From NCBI RefSeq assembly GCF_018603435.1, contig NZ_CP075682.1, forward strand, positions 4,853,749-4,917,748: DNA of 64,000 bases, in the 5' to 3' direction. The notes under the pieces were generated by a model. The model ran no database searches. It was not told where the DNA came from and saw only the letters and a program-made list of their open reading frames with translations. A program made the position numbers and the translations under genes. Source of the DNA: Chryseobacterium sp. ZHDP1 (GTDB taxonomy: Bacteria; Bacteroidota; Bacteroidia; Flavobacteriales; Weeksellaceae). Of the stretch, positions 1-7,732 are shown piece by piece. Position 1 is the stretch's first letter, and each line of letters begins with the position of its first letter.

Positions 1-77
1 TGAACGTATAAGTTATTCTGGTTCATTAGTTTTTAAATTTTGTTGTTATCTAAATTTACAGAGTTTTTTTGTTATGA

Positions 78-1199
78 TCAATATCTTCTGATCTGCACAT
101 TCGAAACATTTCTGATCTTAATTTTTCTTCCGGCTTTTTTCAGCAAACCGGTTTCAGGATTTCTTTTAAAAACTGTGACATTATTCGTTGCCGTATTGGC
201 GGTGATTAAAAATTGTCCGCTTGGATCGAGATTAAATGTTCTCGGATGTTTCCCTTTTACAGACTGATAACCGATTGTTTTCAGGCTTCCGTCGTCCTGA
301 ATTGAAAAAATAGCAATATTATTTTCTTTTCCGCGGTTGGAAGCGTACAAAAACTTTCCGTCCGGCGAAAGATGAACATCAGAACTTTCAAAATCTCCTT
401 TATAGGTTTCGGGATGGGTAAAAATCCTCTGAAGCGGTTTCAGGTTTCCGTTTTTGTAAGCATAAACACTGACTGCACCGCCCATTTCTTCAATACAGTA
501 CGCGAATTTTCCATTTGGATGAAAAGTAAAATGTCTCGGTCCCGCTCCTAAAGTTGTTTTTATAAAAGGAATTTCAGCTTCCTGCAAAGGTGTATTTTTT
601 TCATTGTTAAAACGATAGGCGCGAATTTTATCCGCTCCGAGATCAGGCAGAAATAGATAATCAGAATCCGGAGAAAAAACAGTGGAGTGGATGTGCGCAC
701 GATCCTGTCTGTCGGGATTTACACTTCCTTCCGAAAACTGTATGTTCTGCAAAAAAGGCTCAAGAGTTCCGTTACCTGAAATCGGGTAAACAGAAACGCT
801 TCCTTCCGTATAATTTCCGTTAACGAGCCATTTTCCGCTGGGATGAACTGTAAGATAAACCGGATTTTCACCACCGCTGCTTTGTTTACTGATGAACTGT
901 AAAGATTTTTTATCAGGATTAAATTCAAAACTGCTTACACTTCCGCCGTTCTTTGTTTTGCTTTCCGTACACGCAAAAAGATATTTTCCGTCCGGTGACA
1001 AAGCGAGAAAAGACGGATTTGAAATCCCCGAAACAGAAGCAATTTTCGATAGTTTTCCTTTTTCCATGTTCAATTCATACACATAAATTCCCTCCGTTTC
1101 TTTTTCCCAGTTAAAAGAACCGAAAAAAACATACGTATGTTGAGCATACAACTGAAAACAGCTAAAAATTGTGATGAATAAGGTGAAAAGATTTTTCAA
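78..1199 (-). CDS. Secreted lactonase-family beta-propeller protein (6-phosphogluconolactonase-like)
   Basis: The protein is built from repeated blades with the pattern LSPDGKYLFAC, HPSGKWLVNGN, FSPDSDYLFLPD, FHPNGKFAYC and LSPDGKFLYASN, which is typical of the seven-bladed lactonase family (YbhE/Pgl-like, PF10282). The family hydrolyses lactones such as 6-phosphogluconolactone, but secreted flavobacterial members have no proven substrate. I take the TTG at 1199 as start because it is directly followed by a good signal peptide (KNLFTLFITIFSCF, then QLYAQ). The frame stays open to a GTG at 1268, but that stretch lies inside a dispersed repeat (1226-1426), so the extra 23 residues are probably not native. 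No ATG is available upstream of the signal peptide. The family call is firm, the start is not. Confidence 0.8.
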   Translation of the reverse strand: MKNLFTLFITIFSCFQLYAQHTYVFFGSFNWEKETEGIYVYELNMEKGKLSKIASVSGISNPSFLALSPDGKYLFACTESKTKNGGSVSSFEFNPDKKSLQFISKQSSGGENPVYLTVHPSGKWLVNGNYTEGSVSVYPISGNGTLEPFLQNIQFSEGSVNPDRQDRAHIHSTVFSPDSDYLFLPDLGADKIRAYRFNNEKNTPLQEAEIPFIKTTLGAGPRHFTFHPNGKFAYCIEEMGGAVSVYAYKNGNLKPLQRIFTHPETYKGDFESSDVHLSPDGKFLYASNRGKENNIAIFSIQDDGSLKTIGYQSVKGKHPRTFNLDPSGQFLITANTATNNVTVFKRNPETGLLKKAGRKIKIRNVSNVQIRRY

Positions 1200-1225
1200 A
1201 TGATGAGGGTTTTTAAAGAAATTCT

Positions 1226-1426
1226 GTTTAAACTTTTTTACCGCAAAAGATGCAAAAGATTGTAACACTTTAGTCGTTTAAGTTTAATACTTAAATGGAA
1301 AAAAGAGCACATAAGTTTAAAAAAATCCAAAGATTTTTTCTCTTTGCAGACTTTTGAAATATCTTGAATAAATCCAATAAAGTCTTTTGTGTACTTTTTG
1401 CGGTTAAATTTAAAATGAGTTTAAAC
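1226..1426. repeat. GTTTAAAC-bounded dispersed repeat, copy A
   Basis: The element starts and ends with GTTTAAAC. Inside each end lie inverted arms of the type ACCGCAAAAG (left) and CTTTTTGCGGTTAA (right). The internal part, including TACTTAAATGGAAAAAAGAG and CTTTGCAGACTTTTGAAAT, is nearly identical to copy B at 9797-9982. It overlaps the open frame upstream of the lactonase signal peptide. No protein is encoded. It looks like a non-autonomous, MITE-like repeat. Confidence 0.75.
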
Positions 1427-1520
1427 AAACTTTTTATCTATGTTTGAAGTTTACAACAAACATATAAACGTTTTTCGGATGAAACAAATTTCTGTTTAAA
1501 GTTTCTCATGCAGCTAAACA

Positions 1521-1549
1521 AAAAAAATCTGCTTCCAAAGAAACAGATT
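1521..1549 (-). terminator. Rho-independent terminator of ohr
   Basis: On the minus strand AATCTGTTTC and GGAAGCAGATT form a hairpin followed by a run of T, about 30 nt after the ohr stop codon. Confidence 0.7.
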
Positions 1550-1576
1550 CTGATATTTATACCGTAAAACGCTGAA

Positions 1577-1999
1577 TTAGTTGTTCGTAACTGAAAGTTT
1601 TACTTCGATATTATTTCTTGTCGCATTAGAGTACGGACAGATTTGGTGCGCTTTTTCTGTTAAAGCCTGTGCTTCCTCAATAGAAACTTCAGGAATATTT
1701 ACATCAAGCTGAACCGCTAATCCGAAACCACCGTTTTCCAATTGTCCGATGCTTACTTCCGCCGTTACCGTAGTTTCTCCGGTTTTTGCTTTAGACAAAG
1801 AAATTACTCTATTTAGTGCGCTGTCGAAACATGCGGAATATCCTGCCGCGAAAAGCATTTCAGGGTTGGTGAAATCATCATTGGCTCCGCCTAAAGCTTT
1901 AGGCATTTTTACGTCCAGATCAAGAACTCCGTTTTCGCTTTTTACGTGTCCGTTTCTTCCTCCTGTTGCAGTTACTTTTGTTGTATACAAAATTTTCAT
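1577..1999 (-). CDS. ohr: Organic hydroperoxide resistance protein, Ohr/OsmC family
   Basis: Ohr is a cytoplasmic thiol peroxidase that reduces organic and lipid hydroperoxides. The 140-residue length is normal. The two redox cysteines are present: Cys57 in AAGYSACF and Cys121 in QICPYSNATR. Arg15 and Glu47 sit where the family places the residues that hold the reactive thiolate. The ATG follows the stop codon of ohrR with no gap at all, so the two are co-transcribed and probably translationally coupled. Having Cys57 in the ACF context and the length separate it from the shorter-loop OsmC branch, and the adjacent OhrR supports Ohr. Confidence 0.93.
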   Translation of the reverse strand: MKILYTTKVTATGGRNGHVKSENGVLDLDVKMPKALGGANDDFTNPEMLFAAGYSACFDSALNRVISLSKAKTGETTVTAEVSIGQLENGGFGLAVQLDVNIPEVSIEEAQALTEKAHQICPYSNATRNNIEVKLSVTNN

Positions 2000-2434
2000 T
2001 TATTTTTCTATTTTAGTTAATATTTTTTGAACATTTTCTTTCAGAGCTTTCCAGTCTTCTGGCGATGCTCCGATTTTCTGAAATAATTTTTCCGGAATTC
2101 TGCAGGCTTTTTCCTGTAAATTTCTACCGGATTCTGTGATGAAAACTTCCACCACACGTTCATCTTCTTTTTTCCTTTTTCTTTCGATAAATCCTTTATT
2201 TTCAAGTCTTTTAAGAAGCGGTGTAAGCGTTCCGCTGTCCAGATACAGCTTTTCGCCGATGCTGTTTACCGGAAGTCCGTCATGTTCCCAAAGCACCATC
2301 ATCACAAGATACTGCGGATAGGTAATATCCAGCTCATCAAGAAAAGGACGGTAAAGCCCTGTAATTTCTTTGGCAATGACATATAAAGGAAAGCAGAGCT
2401 GGTTTTCTAATTTTAAAAATTCGGGATTTTCCAT
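2000..2434 (-). CDS. ohrR: OhrR, MarR-family peroxide-sensing repressor
   Basis: This is a 144-residue MarR-type winged-helix regulator. The DNA-binding core runs from about residue 33 to 105 (LDSGTLTPLLKRLENKGFIERK is the recognition helix and the start of the wing). Cys14, in NQLCFPLY, sits at the position of the peroxide-sensing cysteine of the one-Cys and two-Cys OhrR proteins. No second conserved C-terminal sensing cysteine is obvious apart from one near the end (KACRIP). OhrR represses its own operon until the cysteine is oxidised. Here the regulator is the first gene and ohr follows directly, so derepression would raise both. Confidence 0.9.
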   Translation of the reverse strand: MENPEFLKLENQLCFPLYVIAKEITGLYRPFLDELDITYPQYLVMMVLWEHDGLPVNSIGEKLYLDSGTLTPLLKRLENKGFIERKRKKEDERVVEVFITESGRNLQEKACRIPEKLFQKIGASPEDWKALKENVQKILTKIEK

Positions 2435-2457
2435 GATTTCTGAAAAATGAAGAGGTT

Positions 2458-3090
2458 TTATTTTTTGATGATGAATTCTTCCATTGGAATTCTTACTTTT
2501 TTCATGTGCGACAGCCAGTCGTTTTTCTCGTCTCTGTATCCTAAATACAATAAACTCACACTTTTTAAGCCTAAATCTCTCAAGCCCAAAATTTCATCCA
2601 CCACTTCATTGCTGAAACCTTCTGCAGGAGTGCTGTCTACTTTAAGTTCCGCAGCCTGAGCCATGGCAAGTCCTAAAGCAATATATGTTTGTCTTGCGGT
2701 ATGCGCGAAATGTTCTTCGGGAGTCTGCGCACCGTAGATTTCTTTAATTTTATCGGTATAGCTTGAAAACCTTCCTCTCGGCAAATCTCTTACATCGGTG
2801 TGATGATCGTACACTTTATCGATTTTCTCATCGGAATAGCTGTCCCATGCCGCGAAAACCAAAACATGAGAAGAATCTCTCATCACTTCAGGATTCAACG
2901 CACCCTGAACCATTTTTTCTTTTAATTCCTGATTTTCCACTACGATCACACGGAAAGGCTGTAATCCGGAAGAAGTAGGAGCAAGTCTTGCGGCTTCTAA
3001 AATTTTATTTAAATCTTCTTCTGATACTTTTTTTGTTGGATCATATGCTTTTACAGCATGTCTCCAGTTTAAATCTTCTATTAATGACAT
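2458..3090 (-). CDS. NAD(P)H-dependent nitroreductase-family flavoprotein
   Basis: A 210-residue FMN-dependent oxidoreductase of the nitroreductase superfamily (NfsB/YfkO-like). Features seen: an Arg-rich FMN phosphate site near the N terminus (NWRHAVKAYD), the APTSSGLQPFRV segment around residues 36-47, and the C-terminal region PAEGFSNEVVDEIL typical of this group. The enzyme would transfer electrons from NAD(P)H to quinones, nitro compounds or similar acceptors in the cytoplasm. The exact substrate cannot be read from sequence. It lies 23 bp upstream of ohrR on the same strand, so it may belong to the same peroxide/electrophile stress transcript. It diverges from the SDR gene across a spacer of about 180 bp. 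Confidence 0.85.
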   Translation of the reverse strand: MSLIEDLNWRHAVKAYDPTKKVSEEDLNKILEAARLAPTSSGLQPFRVIVVENQELKEKMVQGALNPEVMRDSSHVLVFAAWDSYSDEKIDKVYDHHTDVRDLPRGRFSSYTDKIKEIYGAQTPEEHFAHTARQTYIALGLAMAQAAELKVDSTPAEGFSNEVVDEILGLRDLGLKSVSLLYLGYRDEKNDWLSHMKKVRIPMEEFIIKK

Positions 3091-3272
3091 TTTGTTAATT
3101 TTTTAATTTGAATACTATGATGCAAAAATATTGCCAAATTAAATTGTACACAATTTAATTTTGTTAAATTTAATTTAAAAATTTTTAAAACCTTCTTAAA
3201 ACATCGCAGGAATCGGATTTTTTCTGAAGACTGAACTTTCCATTTTTGCTGAAGAATTTTAAACCAAAAACA

Positions 3273-4025
3273 ATGCAGAGATTTAAAAACAAAACCGCTC
3301 TGATTACAGGCGGAACCAACGGAATGGGATTCGCAACAGCACAACAGTTTATAGAAGAAGGCGGAAAGGCAATCATCACCGGAAGAAGTGAAGAAAATGT
3401 AAAAAATGCCGTAAAAAAGCTAGGCAAAAATGCTTTCGGAATTGTTTCGGATGCCGGAAAAATAAGCGACCTGATGAATCTTAGAAATGAAGCTGAAAAA
3501 TTAACGGAACATATCGATCTGGTATTTGCAAATGCAGGATACGGAAGATTTGCTTCGATTGAAAATGTGGATGAACATCATTTTGATGAGCTTTTCAATA
3601 TGTTGGTAAAAGGCAGCTTTTTTACAGTTCAGCAGATGCTTCCTTTAATGAAAGAGGGGAGTTCGGTTGTGTTTAATACTTCTTTTGTCAAAGAATTCGG
3701 GATGTCCAATTTTTCAGTATATTCTGCGGCAAAAGCGGCAGTTCAATCTTTTATTAAAACTTTCGCAACTGAATTGACGACTAAAGGAATCCGAGTGAAT
3801 GGAATCAGTCCGGGACATATCAAAACCAATATTTTTAATAATACGGGTTTAAATTCAGAACAGATTGATGAAGCCGTACAACATATTATTCCTGCCATTC
3901 CTTTTAAAAGACAGGGAGAACCTTCGGAAATTGCAAAAGCAGTACTTTTTCTTGCTTCCGATGAAGCATCTTATATTCACGGAGCGGAACTGAGAATTGA
4001 TGCCGGAATATCTGTAATTAAATGA
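3273..4025 (+). CDS. Short-chain dehydrogenase/reductase (SDR)
   Basis: A classical SDR of 250 residues. The NAD(P)-binding motif TGGTNGMG is at 12-19, NAG at 87-89, and the catalytic triad Ser137, Tyr150 (YSAAK) and Lys154 is in place. The C-terminal region has the usual ISPGHIKTNI loop. I start at the ATG at 3273 because MQRFKNKTALITGG matches family N termini; the frame is open for nine more codons upstream. The substrate is unknown. Its position, divergent from the nitroreductase and OhrR genes, suggests a role in redox or aldehyde detoxification, which is inference only. Confidence 0.87.
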   Translation: MQRFKNKTALITGGTNGMGFATAQQFIEEGGKAIITGRSEENVKNAVKKLGKNAFGIVSDAGKISDLMNLRNEAEKLTEHIDLVFANAGYGRFASIENVDEHHFDELFNMLVKGSFFTVQQMLPLMKEGSSVVFNTSFVKEFGMSNFSVYSAAKAAVQSFIKTFATELTTKGIRVNGISPGHIKTNIFNNTGLNSEQIDEAVQHIIPAIPFKRQGEPSEIAKAVLFLASDEASYIHGAELRIDAGISVIK

Positions 4026-4041
4026 TAATGTGATGAAAAGA

Positions 4042-4353
4042 TTATTTTACGTCTTTGATCTGTCTGATAATATTTGTTTTATTTTCAATGCCAATATCAT
4101 ATTTTTTACTTGTCTTAAGACTTAAAGTTGCCTTTTCGATAAGATGGGTATAATCCTGAGATTTTTTTGAAAGATAGAAAACCTGCGCGCTGATTCCTAT
4201 GGAAACACGGGCAAATTCCTGTGGTCGATCTGGATCATCTGTAATATCGGTAATCACCGAATTATTGTACCATGTAAGGTTTTGTGAACTCTGATTGCCG
4301 GAGCAGGAAATGACCATCATTATTATGAAGAGAGTATAGGTTAAGAATTTCAT
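4042..4353 (-). CDS. Small lipoprotein resembling the protein-glutaminase propeptide
   Basis: The product is 103 residues. It has a signal sequence ending in a lipobox (MVISC, Cys17) and no catalytic domain. Residues 49-103 resemble residues 60-114 of the upstream protein-glutaminase, which is the pro-region of that enzyme: VSIGISAQVFY here against VSFIISAQFY there, followed by a matching K-S pair, an I..A helix and an NKTNIIRQI / NSNEIAKV end. It therefore looks like a free-standing, membrane-anchored propeptide domain. It lies on the same strand 65 bp after the glutaminase gene, with a strong terminator between them. A role as inhibitor or folding helper of the glutaminase is inference. The protein is otherwise unknown to me. 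Confidence 0.75.
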   Translation of the reverse strand: MKFLTYTLFIIMMVISCSGNQSSQNLTWYNNSVITDITDDPDRPQEFARVSIGISAQVFYLSKKSQDYTHLIEKATLSLKTSKKYDIGIENKTNIIRQIKDVK

Positions 4354-4371
4354 GAAAATATGATTTTAAAA

Positions 4372-4405
4372 AGCTCCTGCAAAATAACAAATAATTGCAG
4401 GAGCT
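4372..4405 (-). terminator. Terminator between the glutaminase gene and its small neighbour
   Basis: AGCTCCTGCAA and TTGCAGGAGCT form a 10-11 bp stem. On the minus strand it is followed by TTTTTAAAAT. It lies just after the protein-glutaminase stop codon, so most transcripts should end before the small lipoprotein. Confidence 0.8.
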
Positions 4406-4418
4406 ATATAAAGATTTG

Positions 4419-5378
4419 TTAGAATCCGCAGCTTGCTACACTTGGAGCCGGAACAGGAGAGCATCCGGACAATGTTGAAAATGTTGTCAGTACACAATTC
4501 GTGTTTATATAATTGTTGTCATAAAGCAACGAACCGGACGGACTTCTGTAATATACATTTCCTGCCGTATTGGCATAAGACGAAACAGAAGCAGAACCGC
4601 AGCTTGTATTTACGCAGGCATTTCTCCATGTAACATCGGTTACAGGACCGGAGGCGAAAAGGGAAGGATCTATAATTCTTTTCTCCACCACACCGGAAGC
4701 ATTTTTAAAGCTTACCAAGATGGCTACGTGATATCCCCACGAAACACAGCATGTTCCTGTAGAAGCTTTCAGGTTTCCGTAGACGAATTGTTTTTCGCAG
4801 TCATAACCTGCATTCAGAAGAATTTGTCTCATTTTATGAGCTCTTGCATAACATCCGTCCACTGCATATCTAAACGTGATACATGGTGAAGAAGCTGTAG
4901 AAGTTCCGCAGGACTGATTTTTGATCTGTGTGAAAAGATTGTTCAGAGTCGCCTGATTCGGAATTACACTTACTGCTTTGCTGGTTTCACTTTGAGTTTC
5001 TTTGGTGAAGATAGATTTGAAGTAAGTAACATCTTCATCGGTTGCTTTTTCAACTTTGGCAATTTCGTTGGAATTTTTTTTCAGGAAAACATGAACCGGA
5101 GTTTCATTTTCGACCGCTGATTGAATCATTGAGATGAAGGCTTCATTTTCTTTGCTGTCTTTAATTTCATAGAACTGCGCAGAAATGATGAAAGAAACTT
5201 TCAGGATATTGCCTTCCTTCTGGATCCCTACCGGAATAGTGCTGCCAAAGTCTCTCATGGCATTTTCATTGGTTTCCTTTACAACAAGATTCGGATCCTG
5301 ATTGGCACTGGAATCTGAACAGGCATTGGAGGAAAGTACCATCACAAATGCCATTGCGGATAGCAGAAATTTTTTCAT
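4419..5378 (-). CDS. Protein-glutaminase precursor (protein deamidase)
   Basis: This 319-residue preproprotein closely matches the protein-glutaminase (EC 3.5.1.44) known from Chryseobacterium proteolyticum, an enzyme that deamidates glutamine side chains in intact proteins. Layout: signal sequence 1-19 (ending SSNA, before CSDSS), propeptide to about 134, mature enzyme from about 135 (AVSVIPNQATLN), giving the known mature length of 185. The catalytic triad is visible: Cys176 (VDGCYARAH), His217 (WGYHVAIL) and Asp237 (KRIIDPSLF), which are 42, 83 and 103 in mature numbering. The mature part is rich in cysteine, as expected for disulfides outside the cytoplasm. The propeptide (60-115) is the domain shared with the next gene. 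Secretion and proteolytic activation are known for the family. Confidence 0.93.
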   Translation of the reverse strand: MKKFLLSAMAFVMVLSSNACSDSSANQDPNLVVKETNENAMRDFGSTIPVGIQKEGNILKVSFIISAQFYEIKDSKENEAFISMIQSAVENETPVHVFLKKNSNEIAKVEKATDEDVTYFKSIFTKETQSETSKAVSVIPNQATLNNLFTQIKNQSCGTSTASSPCITFRYAVDGCYARAHKMRQILLNAGYDCEKQFVYGNLKASTGTCCVSWGYHVAILVSFKNASGVVEKRIIDPSLFASGPVTDVTWRNACVNTSCGSASVSSYANTAGNVYYRSPSGSLLYDNNYINTNCVLTTFSTLSGCSPVPAPSVASCGF

Positions 5379-5696
5379 AGTTTTAATTTTTGTGGTTAAT
5401 GATATGCAGTTTTTTATCTATAGTTCACTGCGTTGTGATTTTAAAAGTAATAAAAAATTGAATATAAAATTCAAAATTTTTAAGAAATTTTATCAGGCAT
5501 TCAGATTACCGATGAATACTGGAAAAATTAAATTGGGCGAAAGTATTTAACGTGAGTTCGATGAAATTAATAGGGCATAAATTGATCATGTTTTATCACT
5601 CTTACTGAACTTCAGTGTGATGCGAATATTACAATCAAGGTTAGGTTAGGCAAAATTGATAATAAGTTTCGGCTGAAATCTTTCTGTTTTTCTATT

Positions 5697-5958
5697 TAAC
5701 CTGAGTTCGGGATAAGTCTTCTTAACCGCAAGGTTAAACAAAGAGATTCAATTATCAGGAATTCAGCTTTTAAGATATACAAAGGCGTAAAACTTATCAA
5801 AGTAATACCATTTTTGTCTTTTTTTAATAAACGGAGTGCCTTTGTTTAGCTTGCAAACTTTCAATAAGTAGAAAAATCTTTTGTTTTCCTTTGCGATAAA
5901 TCAATACAATACTATAAATCAATTGTTTAAATTTATTTCTTATCCCGAATTCAGGTTA
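5697..5958. repeat. Inverted-repeat-bounded element
   Basis: The left end TAACCTGAGTTCGGGATAAG (5697-5716) and the right end CTTATCCCGAATTCAGGTTA (5939-5958) are inverted copies differing at one base. Inside are TTAACCGCAAGG near the left end and CCTTTGCGATAAA near the right, which recall the arms of the GTTTAAAC repeats. No coding frame is present. It resembles a small non-autonomous element. Confidence 0.7.
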
Positions 5959-6032
5959 TTTAAGTTGTTTATAGTAAAAGTCATTGCTCTTTTAGGAGAA
6001 GAATCTGCGTAGAAATAATAATCAGTTCATCA

Positions 6033-6051
6033 ATCAATCCGTAGGATTGAT
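6033..6051. repeat. Perfect hairpin with GTA loop
   Basis: ATCAATCC-gta-GGATTGAT: eight perfect pairs. Its centre TCCGTAGGA is the reverse complement of the centre of the next hairpin (6084-6100). Confidence 0.7.
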
Positions 6052-6083
6052 ATCTGTAATTCTTAATGAATTTTCTAAAGATA

Positions 6084-6100
6084 GCGTTCCTACGGAACGC
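6084..6100. repeat. Perfect hairpin with TAC loop
   Basis: GCGTTCC-tac-GGAACGC: seven perfect pairs. The centre TCCTACGGA can pair with TCCGTAGGA of the hairpin at 6033-6051. Confidence 0.7.
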
Positions 6101-6136
6101 CGAACGTACGTCTAATATTGTTTTTTTAATTAAAAA

Positions 6137-6162
6137 TCCCTGCACATCGCAATATGCAGGGA
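6137..6162 (-). terminator. Terminator of lipB / trp operon
   Basis: TCCCTGCA...TGCAGGGA stem followed by TTTTTAATT on the minus strand, about 20 nt after the lipB stop codon. It probably ends the whole trp-lipB transcript. Confidence 0.8.
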
Positions 6163-6180
6163 AATGTTATTTAGTAAAAA

Positions 6181-6909
6181 TTACTTAGCAATAAGTTCTG
6201 CTTCGAAAACCTCCGTAAAATGCTTTCTTATTTTCGCTTTAATGTCTTCCATTTCTTCAGGAGAGAGTTCTCTTTCCAGTTCTCTTTTTAAGGAAGTTAC
6301 CTGCTTGTCTTTAATGCCGCACGGAATAATGTATTCAAAATAACGCATATCCGTATTTACATTTAAAGCGAATCCGTGTAAAGTTACCCAGCGTGAAGCT
6401 TTTACGCCCATTGCACAGATCTTTCTTGCATAAGGTTTTCCCACATCCAGCCAGACTCCGGTTTCTCCGGGAGATCGTTCCCCTTTCAATCCGTATTCGG
6501 CAATGGTTCTGATGATGACTTCTTCCAGATTTCTCATGTATTTATGAATATCCGTGAAGAAATTTTCAAGGTCTAAAATAGGATAGCCTACAATCTGTCC
6601 GTAACCGTGATACGTAATATCTCCTCCGCGGTTTACCTTTACGAAAGTGGCATCGATTTCTTTCAGCTTATCAATTCCGGCAAGCATATTTTCTTCATGT
6701 CCGCTTTTTCCCAGCGTATACACATGAGGATGTTCTACAAGAAGAAAATGATTGGGCGTTTTGCTGTGCTGTTCCGCAGGAAGATCGCGGTTTTTAATTT
6801 TCAGATCTATGATGTTTTTCATCAGAGATTCCTGATAATCCCACGCCGACTGATATTCCCGCGTTCCTAAGTCTTCAAATTCTACTACTTTATTCTGAAT
6901 TGTATTCAT
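6181..6909 (-). CDS. lipB: Octanoyltransferase LipB
   Basis: LipB moves the octanoyl group from acyl carrier protein to the lipoyl domains of 2-oxoacid dehydrogenases and the glycine-cleavage H protein, the first step of lipoate assembly. The 242-residue protein carries the family motif RGGDITYHG (about 94-102), the catalytic Lys170 in MGVKASRW and the acyl-accepting Cys197 in IIPCGI. I use the ATG at 6909; six more codons are open upstream, but only to a GTG. It begins 32 bp after trpA, so it is probably read from the trp operon, although TAAATTTG about 10 nt before its ATG could be the -7 box of a private promoter. Confidence 0.94.
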   Translation of the reverse strand: MNTIQNKVVEFEDLGTREYQSAWDYQESLMKNIIDLKIKNRDLPAEQHSKTPNHFLLVEHPHVYTLGKSGHEENMLAGIDKLKEIDATFVKVNRGGDITYHGYGQIVGYPILDLENFFTDIHKYMRNLEEVIIRTIAEYGLKGERSPGETGVWLDVGKPYARKICAMGVKASRWVTLHGFALNVNTDMRYFEYIIPCGIKDKQVTSLKRELERELSPEEMEDIKAKIRKHFTEVFEAELIAK

Positions 6910-6941
6910 ATCATTTTTTGAATACACAAATTTAGTGATTT

Positions 6942-7676
6942 TTAGGCTTTGATGGAATGGATGAAATCTATAGCTTTGGTCTTCCAGTCTCTATTTTGAA
7001 GTAAAATGTTGACGAAAGCAGTTCCAATGATTCCGCCATCCGCTTTTTCGGTTACATTTTCGAAGTCTTCTTTTGATTTGATTCCGAAACCGATCATCAC
7101 CGGATTTTTCAAAGGAAGTGAAGCTAATCTTGAAAGATATTCTTCGTTTTTGAGAACAGCCTGATCGTTTCCGGTGGTTGAAGACGAACTTACCGCATAC
7201 AAAAATCCGGAACTTAAGGAATCGAGGTATAAAATTCTTTCGTCCGAAGTTTCGGGAGTCACAAGAAAGGTGAAATTCAGATGGTATTTTGTTAAAACTT
7301 TCTGATAATTTTTCTCAAATTCGATGGGAGGGAGATCGGGAATAATTAATCCTGAAACTCCACTTTCCGAACATGCTGCACAGAATTCTTCAAATCCGAA
7401 ACGCAGCACTGGATTGATGTAGCCCATTAAAATTAAAGGGATTTTTATTTCGTTTTTAATGGATTTCAATTGTGAGAACAGTTTTTCGATGGTCATTCCG
7501 TTTTTCAGGGCTAATTCATGAGCCTGCTGAATAACGGGACCGTCTGCAACAGGATCGGAATAAGGCATCCCGATTTCAATCATCTCTGCGCCGGAATCCT
7601 GAATTAATTGTATGATTTCAGCAGTATTTTCCAGTTCGGGAATTCCTGCGGTGAAGTATATATTTAGTTTTTTCAT
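6942..7676 (-). CDS. trpA: Tryptophan synthase alpha chain
   Basis: TrpA splits indole-3-glycerol phosphate into indole and glyceraldehyde 3-phosphate inside the alpha2beta2 complex. The 244-residue TIM barrel has the catalytic Glu34 (EMIEIGMPYSD) and Asp45 (PVADGP) in the right places, and the phosphate-binding end MIGFGIKSKEDFENV. It is slightly shorter than the E. coli protein (268). It is separated from trpB by about 360 bp containing a hairpin element and a dispersed repeat. This is unusual for two subunits of one enzyme and may lower trpA relative to trpB. Confidence 0.96.
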   Translation of the reverse strand: MKKLNIYFTAGIPELENTAEIIQLIQDSGAEMIEIGMPYSDPVADGPVIQQAHELALKNGMTIEKLFSQLKSIKNEIKIPLILMGYINPVLRFGFEEFCAACSESGVSGLIIPDLPPIEFEKNYQKVLTKYHLNFTFLVTPETSDERILYLDSLSSGFLYAVSSSSTTGNDQAVLKNEEYLSRLASLPLKNPVMIGFGIKSKEDFENVTEKADGGIIGTAFVNILLQNRDWKTKAIDFIHSIKA

Positions 7677-7732
7677 TTAAAAATTCTTTTTAATGGTGTC
7701 ATTTCGTAAAGTCTGCTTAAAATGGTTTTTTA

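Larger units (their letters stand above)
1200..1576. other. Spacer between ohr and the lactonase gene
   Basis: This stretch holds repeat copy A (1226-1426), the ohr terminator hairpin (about 1521-1549) and AT-rich DNA between them. I see no gene and no clear promoter for the lactonase; the repeat occupies the place where its promoter would be expected. Confidence 0.6.
5379..6136. other. Gene-free spacer with inverted repeats
   Basis: About 750 bp without a convincing gene. It contains an inverted-repeat-bounded element (5697-5958) and two short perfect hairpins (6033-6051 and 6084-6100). Open frames here are short, run into the glutaminase gene, and have no recognisable product. The first part presumably holds the glutaminase promoter, but I could not fix its boxes. 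Confidence 0.6.

Noticed and set aside
5302..5550. 82-residue plus-strand frame upstream of the glutaminase gene
   Set aside because: Its first part is antisense to the glutaminase signal region and the rest is AT-rich with no motif.
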